Below, piece by piece: positions 1-9,022 of a stretch of 64,000 nucleotides of DNA; within the stretch, counting starts at the first letter, position 1; every line of letters begins with the position of its first letter. The notes under the pieces are model-generated. The model did not search any database, had not been told where the DNA came from, and was given only the letters and a program-made list of their open reading frames with translations. A program made the position numbers and the translations under genes. The stretch lies in contig JAJDAT010000026.1 in the NCBI GenBank assembly GCA_029261715.1, positions 93,245 to 157,244 on the forward strand, read 5' to 3'. The DNA comes from Nitrospinia bacterium (lineage in GTDB: Bacteria; Nitrospinota; Nitrospinia; Nitrospinales; JAJDAT01).

Positions 1-19
1 GTTGCTATCTAATTAAGTG

Positions 20-47
20 TTGGGTTAATCGCATATGGATATATAAT
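20..47 (+). promoter_or_regulatory. Putative sigma-70 promoter of the antiporter gene
   Basis: A TTGGGT -35-like box (20-25) lies 16 bases before a perfect TATAAT -10 box (42-47). This is the only good match upstream of the gene starting at 109. The -35 box matches consensus only in its first half. Confidence 0.4.
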
Positions 48-108
48 CAATTGAGTTTATAAAACGCATGACTTTTAGCTAAATTCAACCGCCCTCAACA
101 TATTTCAC

Positions 109-2085
109 ATGCAGCATTTACTTCAGGACCTTACCCTTCTTCTTTTAGTATCTCTCCCGATTAATATTTTTTTCCATCGAATAAAACTTCCGTCAATTAT
201 GGGGTTTTTAATTGCGGGAATTTTGATAGGCCCCAATTCTTTAGGATTGATTGACGATACTAAAACCGTTGAAGAATTGGCGGAAATTGGTGTGGTACTG
301 CTTTTATTTGTAGTCGGGTTAGAGTTTTCTATAGGGCGGTTACTTAAAAACCTTAAAACAGTAATAGGTTTTGCCAGTTTACAAATACTATTAACTATTG
401 CGGCATTTTTCTTTGTTTTATGGAAAGGGGGGGTGCCAGCTAACCAAAGTTTAGTTTTTGGAATTTTAATAGCTCTTAGTAGCACCGCTATCGTCCTAAA
501 AATCATGACAGATAGAGGTGAACTCAACTCGCTCCATGGTCGTATTTGCGTTGGCGCGTTACTTTTTCAAGATCTTTGTGTCGTTCCTTTAACGATACTT
601 ATCCCCATTCTTTCTGCGCCAGCGGGAGATTATTCAGGGAGTCAATTGGGGTTTGCTTTCGCCAAATCTATCGGAGCAGTAGTCGCTATATTTGTTTTTT
701 CCCGGTTGCTTATTCCTAAGACGCTTGAATTTATTGCGCGGACGGGTAACAAAGAACTTCTTACTTTAGCGGTGATTTTAATTGTTTTAGGAACGTGTTG
801 GGCATCCGAGGTTTTAGGTTTAACTCTGGCTATGGGAGCTTTCATTGCAGGGATGATCCTGGCAGACTCGGAATACAATCATCAAATCATTTTAGATATT
901 CTTCCTGTAAAAGATTATTTTGCCGGCATCTTTTTCATTTCTATTGGCATGCTTTTACAAGTTCAATTATTTTTGGATTCGTTTTTATTTCAATTAGGGT
1001 TGGCTTTTGGTTTAATTTTTCTTAAAGCTGTGCTGGGGTTTCTTGCGGCATGGATAGCGCGTTCACCGTTGAGGATTTCGTTTATTGCAGGAATTCGTTT
1101 GGCCCAGATTGGGGAGTTTTCTCTTATTTTAGCCGATATGGCTTTGGACAATGGATTCTTTTCAGATACTCAACATCAGCTATTTCTAACGGTTTCAATT
1201 TTGTCTATGTTAATAGCCCCCATGTTGGTACGCGTTTCGACGATTCTTTCTATTAAATTATTTTCTCAAAATGGGACTGGGGAGGCGGACGAGTCAGAAG
1301 ACGAAGTGGAAAAATTATCCGGCCATGTCATTATTGCGGGTTATGGAACCATTGGTCAAAACTTGTCGCGTGTATTGGGAGAAATAAATATTTCATTTTT
1401 AATTTTAGATTTGGATGGCGAACGGGTTAAACAGGCTTTATCAAATAATATGAAAGCGTTGTTTGGAGATTCTACAAGAGAAGATACTTTAATAAGGGCT
1501 GGAATCAAAAACGCGCGAATGATTGTTTTTTCCACTTCCGATTTGGTTGCAATGCAAGAAGCGATTCGTTCCGCTCGAAAACTCAATCCCAGTTTATATA
1601 TTTTAGCGCGAACCCCTAATGCCACTCAAGTAGAGGAGATGACGGAAGCGGGAGCAAATTTTGTGATTCCCGAAGAGTTTGAGACTTCCGTAGAAATATT
1701 TTCAAGAGTTTTAAAAGAGTTCCACATTCCTAACAACGTTATCGAACAGCAGATTGAATTGATCCGGTTGGAAGGTTATAGCATGTTGCGTGGACTCTCG
1801 TTAAAAATGGAAGGATTGCAAAAATTTTCGGCTTATTTGACAGCGAGCCTCACGGAATCTTTTCAAGTGATGGATAGCTCTTGGGCGAATCAAAAAACTT
1901 TAGGCGATATGAAAATCAAAGATAAAACGGGGGCTCGATTAATTGCCGTTGTAAGAAAAAACGATGTCCATCCCAATCCGTCTCAAGACTTTTCAATTCA
2001 ATCAGGGGATATTCTTGTACTCTTTGGAAGGCATATTCAATTAGATAAATCTTTAGAATTATTAGAACTAGGCCCGAAGGGGTAG
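109..2085 (+). CDS. KefB-type monovalent cation:proton antiporter with TrkA-N/TrkA-C domains
   Basis: This is an inner-membrane CPA2-family antiporter or channel, expected to exchange K+ or Na+ for protons under nucleotide control. The first 390 or so residues are about 12 hydrophobic segments of the Na_H_Exchanger fold. They include the early motif PSIMGFLIAGILIGP and the conserved stretch LTLAMGAFIAGMILAD. A linker leads to a Rossmann RCK (TrkA-N) domain from about residue 404, with GYGTIGQN as the dinucleotide-binding glycine loop. A TrkA-C domain occupies about residues 570-658. The 658-residue length suits the family. Start is ATG with no clear Shine-Dalgarno; a TATAAT promoter lies upstream. 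The next gene is convergent, so this gene is probably monocistronic. The transported ion cannot be read from sequence. Confidence 0.88.
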   Translation: MQHLLQDLTLLLLVSLPINIFFHRIKLPSIMGFLIAGILIGPNSLGLIDDTKTVEELAEIGVVLLLFVVGLEFSIGRLLKNLKTVIGFASLQILLTIAAFFFVLWKGGVPANQSLVFGILIALSSTAIVLKIMTDRGELNSLHGRICVGALLFQDLCVVPLTILIPILSAPAGDYSGSQLGFAFAKSIGAVVAIFVFSRLLIPKTLEFIARTGNKELLTLAVILIVLGTCWASEVLGLTLAMGAFIAGMILADSEYNHQIILDILPVKDYFAGIFFISIGMLLQVQLFLDSFLFQLGLAFGLIFLKAVLGFLAAWIARSPLRISFIAGIRLAQIGEFSLILADMALDNGFFSDTQHQLFLTVSILSMLIAPMLVRVSTILSIKLFSQNGTGEADESEDEVEKLSGHVIIAGYGTIGQNLSRVLGEINISFLILDLDGERVKQALSNNMKALFGDSTREDTLIRAGIKNARMIVFSTSDLVAMQEAIRSARKLNPSLYILARTPNATQVEEMTEAGANFVIPEEFETSVEIFSRVLKEFHIPNNVIEQQIELIRLEGYSMLRGLSLKMEGLQKFSAYLTASLTESFQVMDSSWANQKTLGDMKIKDKTGARLIAVVRKNDVHPNPSQDFSIQSGDILVLFGRHIQLDKSLELLELGPKG

Positions 2086-2133
2086 CCTTAGCTAGCGAGT
2101 CCCCATACACAAAGATTTAACAAAATAAATGAA

Positions 2134-4332
2134 CTAAAAGAGTTCCGATAAAATACTAGAGTATCGGTCTGTCCATGGCTCTGTTTTTTTAGGTTGGACA
2201 TCGCGCCAATGGAGTTCTTTTAAAAGGGCTGCATAAGTTTGGATATCTGGAGTTAATGCAACCCAAGTTGAAGATTCTTTTTCAGGAGGATTAACTTCCA
2301 TTGCTATTTTTACGCATGAAAAAAGGTTGAGCTTTTGAGCCACTGCGTAGAGAACAGGGACCATATCTATGAAACGATTAGATACATGAAAAAGGATAAC
2401 GCTCTTTGGTTTTAAAATAGTTAAAAACTCTGAAATTGCTTCTTGAGTGACTAAATGCACTGGGATTGAACCGCTATTAAAAACATCTACTATTAAAGCG
2501 TCGTATTGCTCTTTTTCCACTTTTCGCAGAGAGAGTCGGGCGTCTCCGTAAATTAAATTGATTTCTCCTTGTTTACCTTTTCCAAAATCGAAATATTCTT
2601 TAGCAATGCGTCCTACTAACGGATCTAATTCATAAAAATCGTATCGATCTTTAGGCTTTATGTAACTTGCCATAGATCCAATCCCTAAACCCACGATTGC
2701 AAAATCAGAAAAATTAAACTTTTCTTCACTTAAAAACTCTCCTATTGGAGACTCAGGATAATAATAAGTTAAGGGTCGTTGTTTTTTCTTTTGATCTAAA
2801 TGTTGAGCTCCATGTAAAGTGATTCCATGTTGAAAAAACCGAAATCCCTTTCGCTCGAAAACTTTATAAGTTCCGTAATAGTTTCTGTCTTGAAATAACA
2901 CGTGTTCTTTTAAACTAAATTTTGAAAGGATGGGAGTTAGTAAAATCAAACCTGCCAAGAAATAAGAAACATGTCTGTGCCGGTTATTCATAAAATATAA
3001 AAGAATCACTGTGAAGATAACTAAGCCAGCGGCGATCATTCGACTCGTAGTATTTTTAAGTTCTTCCGCTCCTTCCGGTAGGAAACTCAATAAAATAATA
3101 AATCCGGCCAATAAGTAGAGAATTTTTTTTAGACCAATTTCATTCGATCTGTAAATAAAGGACATCGCCAAGCTTCCTAATAAGAAGGAAACAAGGGTTT
3201 CGACCAGATGGTTAAATATTAACGGAACGATCCAATTGATTAGAACGCCGCCTAAAAAACCGCCGGTTGCTATTGCGATGTAGAATGTAGTTAATTGATC
3301 AGGGGATTCTGGTTTAGATTCGTTTAGTTGGTAATGGCAAACCAGACAAAAAACAAAACAAATTACTAAATAAACCAGGGGCTCGACAAAAATAGTTTCT
3401 GAATAGATAGGTAATTGGAATTTTAGAATGACCATAACCAAATATTCAAACAATGAATTTCCGGTTAATTTAAGAAAAAATAATAAAATGCCAAGAAAGA
3501 TGACTAAGTAAAATCTTTCTTTAATCCATTTAGGACAAAAGGGGACCGCTTTAAATCCTAAAACAAAAGTAAGAAGGTATAGGGCCAGTGGTGGAATCCA
3601 TAACAATGGTACAGGGGCTATTTCCATCGTAATTACATTTGTTATGGATAAAAACAAAGCAGAAGGAGCTGCGCTAAGTAAAAGCCATTGAGCCAACTTC
3701 TTTTTTTGAGGAAGGCTCCATGTTTGAGAGCTTTTTGCCTCGGGAAAAGGAACTGAACGCAATAAAAATATTAGAATGATAGTCGCAATTCCATAAAAGA
3801 CTGCCCAATGACTTAATTGCTGCGGTATATCAAAGTTAGGTTCAATCAATACCGGGTATGTAAAAAGCGCGATAAACGCTCCAAAGTTAGAGCTGGCAAA
3901 AAGTAAATATGGATTTGTTTTCTCGGGAAGATTAGAGGAAGCCAAATGTAATTGAGCATATACTGAAAGACTAGCTAAGATGAAAAATGGAATGCCGATA
4001 GTTAAAGTTAGTAAAATGATAATTTCGATAACTGCCGGAAACTGGTAGGAAGGGTTTGCTAGACGTTCCACTTGAATTGGCAATAATAAAATGGAAACGG
4101 CCATTAAAAAACCTATCCATTTTGAAAAAAATTTAATGTTTAAGAATTGATTTAATAAATGAACATGTAAATATCCCAGTAATAAAACTCCTTGAAAAAA
4201 AACAACGCTAACTCCCCAAACTAAATAACCGCCGCCAAATCCAGGAAGTATAGATTTACCCAGTATTAGTTCAACTTGAAATAGAAGAAAGGAAGCTAAG
4301 AAAACAAGGCTTTTAAAGAGAAATATGGGCAT
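2134..4332 (-). CDS. Membrane-bound spermidine synthase-like protein
   Basis: A polytopic membrane protein fused to a soluble spermidine synthase-like methyltransferase-fold domain. The first 470 or so residues contain many hydrophobic helices resembling the integral-membrane half of fused 'spermine/spermidine synthase' proteins. From about residue 540 the Rossmann core appears: GLGIGSMASY (motif I, cofactor loop), an acidic strand end in YELDP, YGDARL, then DALIVDVFNSGSIP. This matches the PABS fold, although the catalytic region is not diagnostic for polyamine synthesis. Proteins of this architecture are common in environmental bacteria and their substrates are largely unknown. It is convergent with the antiporter and divergent from the DUF1015 gene, so it is probably a single-gene unit. 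Aminopropyltransferase activity is an inference only. Confidence 0.72.
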   Translation of the reverse strand: MPIFLFKSLVFLASFLLFQVELILGKSILPGFGGGYLVWGVSVVFFQGVLLLGYLHVHLLNQFLNIKFFSKWIGFLMAVSILLLPIQVERLANPSYQFPAVIEIIILLTLTIGIPFFILASLSVYAQLHLASSNLPEKTNPYLLFASSNFGAFIALFTYPVLIEPNFDIPQQLSHWAVFYGIATIILIFLLRSVPFPEAKSSQTWSLPQKKKLAQWLLLSAAPSALFLSITNVITMEIAPVPLLWIPPLALYLLTFVLGFKAVPFCPKWIKERFYLVIFLGILLFFLKLTGNSLFEYLVMVILKFQLPIYSETIFVEPLVYLVICFVFCLVCHYQLNESKPESPDQLTTFYIAIATGGFLGGVLINWIVPLIFNHLVETLVSFLLGSLAMSFIYRSNEIGLKKILYLLAGFIILLSFLPEGAEELKNTTSRMIAAGLVIFTVILLYFMNNRHRHVSYFLAGLILLTPILSKFSLKEHVLFQDRNYYGTYKVFERKGFRFFQHGITLHGAQHLDQKKKQRPLTYYYPESPIGEFLSEEKFNFSDFAIVGLGIGSMASYIKPKDRYDFYELDPLVGRIAKEYFDFGKGKQGEINLIYGDARLSLRKVEKEQYDALIVDVFNSGSIPVHLVTQEAISEFLTILKPKSVILFHVSNRFIDMVPVLYAVAQKLNLFSCVKIAMEVNPPEKESSTWVALTPDIQTYAALLKELHWRDVQPKKTEPWTDRYSSILSELF

Positions 4333-4382
4333 ATATACAGTGAATAATGTAGCTAATATTTTAAGCGTTATTTTTTTAAATA

Positions 4383-4416
4383 CTTTAGTCGATTTTTTTC
4401 TTATAATCGGCTAAAG
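4383..4416. promoter_or_regulatory. Inverted repeat around a TATAAT box between divergent genes
   Basis: An 11-base inverted repeat (arms 4383-4393 and 4406-4416, one G-T mismatch) flanks a 12-base loop. A TATAAT hexamer at 4402-4407 overlaps the right arm. It lies 24 bases before the DUF1015 gene, so a repressor-type operator on that promoter is possible. No convincing -35 box is seen. Confidence 0.35.
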
Positions 4417-4439
4417 CTTTTATTTACTAAAGAGGACCT

Positions 4440-5732
4440 ATGACTGAAGTAATCCCTTTTCGAGGATTATTATACGATCAAAGCAAGGTTGGATTTTTGA
4501 AATTCGTAACGGCTCCGCCTTATGATGTAATACAGCCTGACTTACAGGAAGAACTTTATCACAGGAATCCTTACAATGTAATTCGTTTGATATTGGGAAA
4601 AGAATATCCAGAAGACACTCCTGAAGACAATCGTTATACGAGATCGGCAAAGTCTTTTAAGGATTGGTTAGACAATGAAATTTTTGAGGAAGATGAAAAA
4701 CCTTGTTTTTACGGGTATAGTCAGAAATATGACCGAGAAGGACAGACTGTAAAACGTATAGGTTTTTTTGGAAGAATTAAATTAGAAGAGTTTGATAAAG
4801 GTAATATTTGTCCTCATGAATTTACTCTTGAGAAAGCAAAAAAAGACCGCTCCCAATTGTTAAAGGCTTGTAGAGCTAATTTTAGTCCCATCTTTGGACT
4901 TTTTTCCGATCCATCAGGGGGTGTTGACGCTAAGCTTCGAGAATCGGAAAGTGAAAACGAGATTGGCGTCGTGGAGCAGCCTGGAGTTGTGCATAGAATT
5001 TGGAAGATTGAAAACTCAGATGCCATTGAGTTTTTAACCCAGGAGTTTCGTGATAAGAAGATTTATATTGCGGATGGGCATCATCGCTATGAAACGGCTT
5101 TGGGCTATAATAGGAGTCAAGACGAAAGCGACGACTCTGGTCACGTAATGATGTTTTTATCCAACCTGGATTCGGATTCTTTGTCAATCTTCCCGATTCA
5201 TCGTCTTGTAAAAAGCGCCAAGGAATTTAATCCAGAGTCTTTTATTTCAGAGCTTGAATCTTATTTCGAGATAGAGCCGCTCTCTCCACAAATTTCAGCG
5301 GAAGAAATTAGCGATCATTTAGACGAGCTCCAAAAACAGTCTAAAATTGCTTTTGTCGCATACTTGAGAAGGGATAAATTTTATTCTTTAACTGTGAAAA
5401 AGCCGGAAGCGGTTATTCCTCTTTTTGAAGAAGATGAACCGGCAGAGCTTCAAGTTTTAGGCGTGACCCAATTGCACACAATTGCGATTAAAAAGATTCT
5501 TGGCGTGAATACGCGTCTCCCTGAGGGGCAACAAAACGTTTCCTATACTATAGACATTCCCAATGCTATTGAAAATATCGACGCGGGAGTCGGCGATGTC
5601 GCTTTTTTTCTCAATCCAACTTTACCTTCTCAAGTGAAAGAATTGGCTGGTAAAGGGATTCGATTACCTCAAAAAGCGACTTATTTCTATCCTAAACTAT
5701 TATCTGGTTTAGTTCTGAACAAGTTTCGTTGA
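4440..5732 (+). CDS. DUF1015 family protein
   Basis: A 430-residue soluble protein matching the DUF1015 (COG4198) family. Hallmarks are an N-terminal PFRGLLYD followed by APPYDVI, the central IADGHHRYETAL histidine-rich motif (about residue 210), and FPIHRLV. No biochemical role is firmly established for the family, so none is assigned. The ATG has a good Shine-Dalgarno (AGAGGA, 4431-4436). The stop codon TGA overlaps by one base the ATG of the following GTPase gene (TGATG), which points to translational coupling and an operon with engB. Length and motifs look complete, with no sign of decay. Confidence 0.85.
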   Translation: MTEVIPFRGLLYDQSKVGFLKFVTAPPYDVIQPDLQEELYHRNPYNVIRLILGKEYPEDTPEDNRYTRSAKSFKDWLDNEIFEEDEKPCFYGYSQKYDREGQTVKRIGFFGRIKLEEFDKGNICPHEFTLEKAKKDRSQLLKACRANFSPIFGLFSDPSGGVDAKLRESESENEIGVVEQPGVVHRIWKIENSDAIEFLTQEFRDKKIYIADGHHRYETALGYNRSQDESDDSGHVMMFLSNLDSDSLSIFPIHRLVKSAKEFNPESFISELESYFEIEPLSPQISAEEISDHLDELQKQSKIAFVAYLRRDKFYSLTVKKPEAVIPLFEEDEPAELQVLGVTQLHTIAIKKILGVNTRLPEGQQNVSYTIDIPNAIENIDAGVGDVAFFLNPTLPSQVKELAGKGIRLPQKATYFYPKLLSGLVLNKFR

Positions 5733-6328
5733 TGAAAGTTGTCTCGGCAGAATACATTACCAGTGTCGTCTCGGCAAAAAAAAGCCCCGAGTTGAGGTGG
5801 CCTGAGTTTGCATTTGCCGGTAAATCTAATGTTGGAAAATCCTCCCTGATTAATTGTCTGGTTAACAAGAAAAAGCTTGTTAAAACCAGTTCCACTCCTG
5901 GAAAAACTCAAATGATTAATTTTTTCGGGATAAACAATAAACTCTGTTTTGCAGATTTACCAGGTTATGGTTTTGCCAAAGTTCCAGATTCCGTTCGTAA
6001 ACATTGGGGGTTGATGGTGGAGGACTATGTCAAAACTAGAGAGACTTTATTAGGCGTAATTTTTATAGTGGATATTCGACGAGGGATGACGGAATTAGAT
6101 TGGGGATTGAGAGACTGGTTAAACGCCTATGATAAAGACTACATCATAATCGCTTCAAAATGTGACAAGTTGAAGCGCAATGAAAAAAATAAGCAAATAA
6201 GCAAAATGCGAAAAGAACTGAAAGAAGAAGGAAGCGATGACGTTTTAGCTTTTTCGAGTAAAACTGGAGAAGGTAAGAAAGAGCTTTGGGATTGGGTTTT
6301 GCAGAAAGCAGATTTGAAAAGAACCTAG
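5732..6328 (+). CDS. engB: Ribosome-biogenesis GTP-binding protein EngB/YsxC
   Basis: An essential small GTPase of the TrmE-Era-EngA-EngB family that assists late assembly of the large ribosomal subunit. G1 is seen at about residues 30-38 (GKSNVGKSS), G2 as a conserved threonine within STPGKTQ, G3 as DLPGYG, and G4 as SKCD, a family-typical replacement of TKxD. About 198 residues is the usual length. The ATG at 5732 is preferred over the TTG three bases earlier because it gives the compact TGATG junction with the DUF1015 gene. A bidirectional terminator follows. Confidence 0.95.
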   Translation: MKVVSAEYITSVVSAKKSPELRWPEFAFAGKSNVGKSSLINCLVNKKKLVKTSSTPGKTQMINFFGINNKLCFADLPGYGFAKVPDSVRKHWGLMVEDYVKTRETLLGVIFIVDIRRGMTELDWGLRDWLNAYDKDYIIIASKCDKLKRNEKNKQISKMRKELKEEGSDDVLAFSSKTGEGKKELWDWVLQKADLKRT

Positions 6329-6341
6329 TTATTTCGCCGAG

Positions 6342-6366
6342 AAAAAGAGACAATATGTCTCTTTTT
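6342..6366. terminator. Bidirectional Rho-independent terminator
   Basis: An 11-base-pair perfect stem (6342-6352 with 6356-6366) has a 3-base ATA loop. The left arm begins with an A-run and the right arm ends with a T-run, so it can terminate both engB (+) and the convergent ferredoxin gene (-). It fills the gap between the two genes. Confidence 0.8.
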
Positions 6367-6377
6367 CCGACGATATA

Positions 6378-6704
6378 TTATCCCCAAAGAGCGTCGTCCA
6401 TAACTAAACGGTCGACTTTTTGCCCGTTGCCGATATGAGAATCTAAAATTTCGTCAACGTCTTCAGGCTTGACCTTGTTATACCAAACCCCATCAGGATA
6501 TACTATGACCATAGGGCCCATAGAGCAGGGACCTAAACAGGAAGTAGTAGACATTATAGCTTTTTCAAATAATCCTTTGGATTCTATTCCCGCTTGCATT
6601 CTTTGTAAAACATCCGTAGCGCCATTTTCGCCGCAAGAGCCTCTTGGATGTCCTGGCGGTCTTTGATTTGCGCATACTAGGATATGATATGCTGGTTTTG
6701 GCAT
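6378..6704 (-). CDS. (2Fe-2S) thioredoxin-like ferredoxin
   Basis: A 108-residue soluble electron carrier of the thioredoxin-fold [2Fe-2S] ferredoxin family, related to the NuoE/HoxE C-terminal domain. Four cysteines at residues 11, 24, 56 and 60 (C-x12-C-x31-C-x3-C, within HILVCAN, RGSCG and TSCLGPCS) are the cluster ligands. The PMVIVYPDG strand-turn is typical of the family. The redox partner is unknown and no oxidoreductase gene is adjacent. It is transcribed convergently to engB from its own upstream region. Confidence 0.88.
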   Translation of the reverse strand: MPKPAYHILVCANQRPPGHPRGSCGENGATDVLQRMQAGIESKGLFEKAIMSTTSCLGPCSMGPMVIVYPDGVWYNKVKPEDVDEILDSHIGNGQKVDRLVMDDALWG

Positions 6705-6816
6705 GTAGCCTCCTTAGTATCTAAAAATAAAACAAATTTAATTGATTTTGATGTTTTAAAAAGATTATGGATTCAAAAAATATTTTCTTTTTAAAACCTA
6801 ACTGTTATACAAAAAT

Positions 6817-7872
6817 ATGGGCAATCATAACATAAATAATACGTTTTCCCTTCCCTATTTAAAGGAAAACCTATTGGAAATCTGGGGGAAATCTGTTGAT
6901 AGTTTCGACGTCCAACCATTGGCCGGAGACGCTTCTACCAGAAGATATTATCGAGTTTTTGAAGGAGATGAGTCGCGAAAACATAGGCGACTTATTGTGA
7001 TGCAGTTAGAAAGCCCACAACCAAACTCTGAGATTGATTTTATTGTCTTGACCGAGTATCTAGCGAGATTAAGTTTACCCGTGCCAAAACTTTATCGCTA
7101 CGATAAAGAGAGAGGTTATCTTTTTTTAGAAGATTTTGGCGATCAACTTTTGCAAGATGCCGTCGGCCCTCACGTTGAACGTAGCGAAAAGTTAATGTGG
7201 TATCAGAAGGCGGCCGATATGTTAGCTTTATTGCAATTACAAGGCTCTCAGGATCCGAATCCAAGTTGCCCCGCATTTAATCGGCAGTTCGATTTAGCAA
7301 AACTAATGTGGGAAATGAATTTCATGATCGAGCATTTTTTAGGAAATTTAAAAAAATGTAATCTTTTAGAAAGTGAAGTTGAAGAAATTAGAAGCGTTTT
7401 AGCTCCACTTTGCCAAACCTTGGCCGATCAAGAGCTTTGTTTAACGCATCGCGATTTTCATAGCCGAAATATAATGATTCAAAACGACGAATTGAAAATG
7501 ATCGATTTTCAAGATGCGAGATTAGGGCCGCGTCAATATGATTTAGTTTCTTTGTTAAAAGATTCTTATGTGGAGTTGGATGATTCTTTTGTCGAAGAAA
7601 TGATAGATTATTTTATAGATCGCTTAGAGGAAACAGGTGTTGAGAAAATTAATCGGATTGAGTTTGGGAAAATTTTTGATTTTATGTCGGTTCAAAGAAA
7701 CTTAAAAGCCATAGGTACCTTTGCTTTTCAAAAAACTCAAAAGGATACAGATCGTTATTCAGAAGATATTCCAAGAACTCTCAACTATGTTAAAAAAACG
7801 TTAGCTCGCCAACCCGAACTATTCAATGTTAAAACCGTTTTGGAAAAATATATTCCAGAGATCGCCAGTTAA
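6817..7872 (+). CDS. Phosphotransferase, AmgK-like sugar kinase (cell-wall recycling)
   Basis: A 351-residue member of the aminoglycoside phosphotransferase (APH)-fold family, closest by motif to COG3178/AmgK. AmgK anomerically phosphorylates N-acetylmuramate and N-acetylglucosamine during peptidoglycan recycling. Seen directly: the N-terminal DASTRRYYRV motif characteristic of this subgroup, FLEDFGDQLLQD, the catalytic loop THRDFHSRNIM (about residues 209-219), and the metal-binding MIDFQDARLGP (about residues 228-238). No nucleotidyltransferase partner (MurU) is adjacent, so the substrate is inferred from family similarity only. An intact lptG starts 49 bases downstream, suggesting a cell-envelope cluster. 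Confidence 0.75.
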   Translation: MGNHNINNTFSLPYLKENLLEIWGKSVDSFDVQPLAGDASTRRYYRVFEGDESRKHRRLIVMQLESPQPNSEIDFIVLTEYLARLSLPVPKLYRYDKERGYLFLEDFGDQLLQDAVGPHVERSEKLMWYQKAADMLALLQLQGSQDPNPSCPAFNRQFDLAKLMWEMNFMIEHFLGNLKKCNLLESEVEEIRSVLAPLCQTLADQELCLTHRDFHSRNIMIQNDELKMIDFQDARLGPRQYDLVSLLKDSYVELDDSFVEEMIDYFIDRLEETGVEKINRIEFGKIFDFMSVQRNLKAIGTFAFQKTQKDTDRYSEDIPRTLNYVKKTLARQPELFNVKTVLEKYIPEIAS

Positions 7873-7921
7873 GCGGTCTCAGAACTTTTACATGTATGAC
7901 TGTTAGTCAGGAACGCTGTCG

Positions 7922-9022
7922 ATGAGACTATTAAAACGATATGTGCTGAAAAAATTTTTAGCCGTTTATGCATTAACATTGGTATCGCTAATCAGCGTTT
8001 TTTTGTTGGTGGATTTTTTTGAACGAGTAGACGAGTTTTTGGTTAAAGGTTCTACCTTGTTTGATTTATTTGCTTATTATTTTTATAAGATTCCATTTAT
8101 CTTATTTTTCATTGCCCCTCAGGCTGTTCTGTTAGCGACGGTAGTGACCTTAGCCGCTTTTGCTCGAAACAATGAGTTTACGGCAATGAAGGCTTGTGGA
8201 ATAGGCGTTACGGGAATTACGATTCCAATTGTTCTGGCGTCGTTTTTTATAGCGATAGGCGTTGTAGCGTGTAACGAATATGTCGCTCCCGAAGCGAACC
8301 GAAAAATGAACTATATTTTTAATGTCAAAGTGCGTGGACGACAGCCCATGGGAGCGGTGCAAAGAGATAAACTTTGGTTTAGATCGTCCAATGGTTGGCT
8401 TTGCAATGTGAATTACTACGATCCTAACAAATCTTTAATGAAGCGTGTCAGCCTATTTATTTATGGGAAAGATAATCGGTTGGAAAGAAGAGTTGACGCC
8501 GCTGCCGCTATTTGGAATGGAAGAGAGTGGGAGTTTACAAATGGATATACTCGTGATTTTGGACCAGATGAAGTTGTAAATACTCAATTTTTTGATAGAA
8601 AAATATTTCCACTGCCGGAAACTCCGAAAGATCTAAATAAAGCTCAAAAAAAACCTGAAGAAATGAGCGTAAGCGAGATGTACAGAGATATTAAGGCTAC
8701 CGCTATTGAAGGGAAGGACTCTTCAAGAATGTGGGTTGACCTGCACCATAAATTTTCCTATCCATTTATAGGGGTCGTTTTAGCTTTAATCGGAATACCA
8801 TTGTCACTACGTTCTAATAGGTCGGGGGGCGTTTTGTTTTCGGTGGGGCTTAGTTTAGGTTTAGGGTTTGCTTTTTCGTTTATTTACGCTATGGGAATTT
8901 CTCTTGGACACGGGGGCACTTTCAGCCCGTTTCTGGCCGCTTGGGGAGCCAATATTATTTTTGCCTGTATTGGATTTTATCTTCTGCTGACTTTAGATAG
9001 CACAAAAATTATACCCATATGA
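7922..9022 (+). CDS. lptG: LptG/LptF-family lipopolysaccharide export permease
   Basis: An inner-membrane permease of the YjgP/YjgQ family. With LptF and LptB it extracts lipopolysaccharide for transport to the outer membrane. The 366 residues show the family plan: TM1 near the N-terminus followed by LVDFFERVDEF, two more TMs, a large periplasmic beta-jellyroll (about residues 125-265), then three C-terminal TMs starting at FSYPFIGVVLALIGIPL. The FFERVDEF signature favours LptG over LptF. No lptF gene is adjacent. The stop overlaps the next gene by 4 bases (ATGA), so it is translationally coupled to the Ppx/GppA gene. Confidence 0.85.
   Translation: MRLLKRYVLKKFLAVYALTLVSLISVFLLVDFFERVDEFLVKGSTLFDLFAYYFYKIPFILFFIAPQAVLLATVVTLAAFARNNEFTAMKACGIGVTGITIPIVLASFFIAIGVVACNEYVAPEANRKMNYIFNVKVRGRQPMGAVQRDKLWFRSSNGWLCNVNYYDPNKSLMKRVSLFIYGKDNRLERRVDAAAAIWNGREWEFTNGYTRDFGPDEVVNTQFFDRKIFPLPETPKDLNKAQKKPEEMSVSEMYRDIKATAIEGKDSSRMWVDLHHKFSYPFIGVVLALIGIPLSLRSNRSGGVLFSVGLSLGLGFAFSFIYAMGISLGHGGTFSPFLAAWGANIIFACIGFYLLLTLDSTKIIPI

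Noticed and set aside
2040..2110. Hairpin at the end of the KefB-type gene as terminator
   Set aside because: Short complementary segments exist but no clean stem followed by a T-run.
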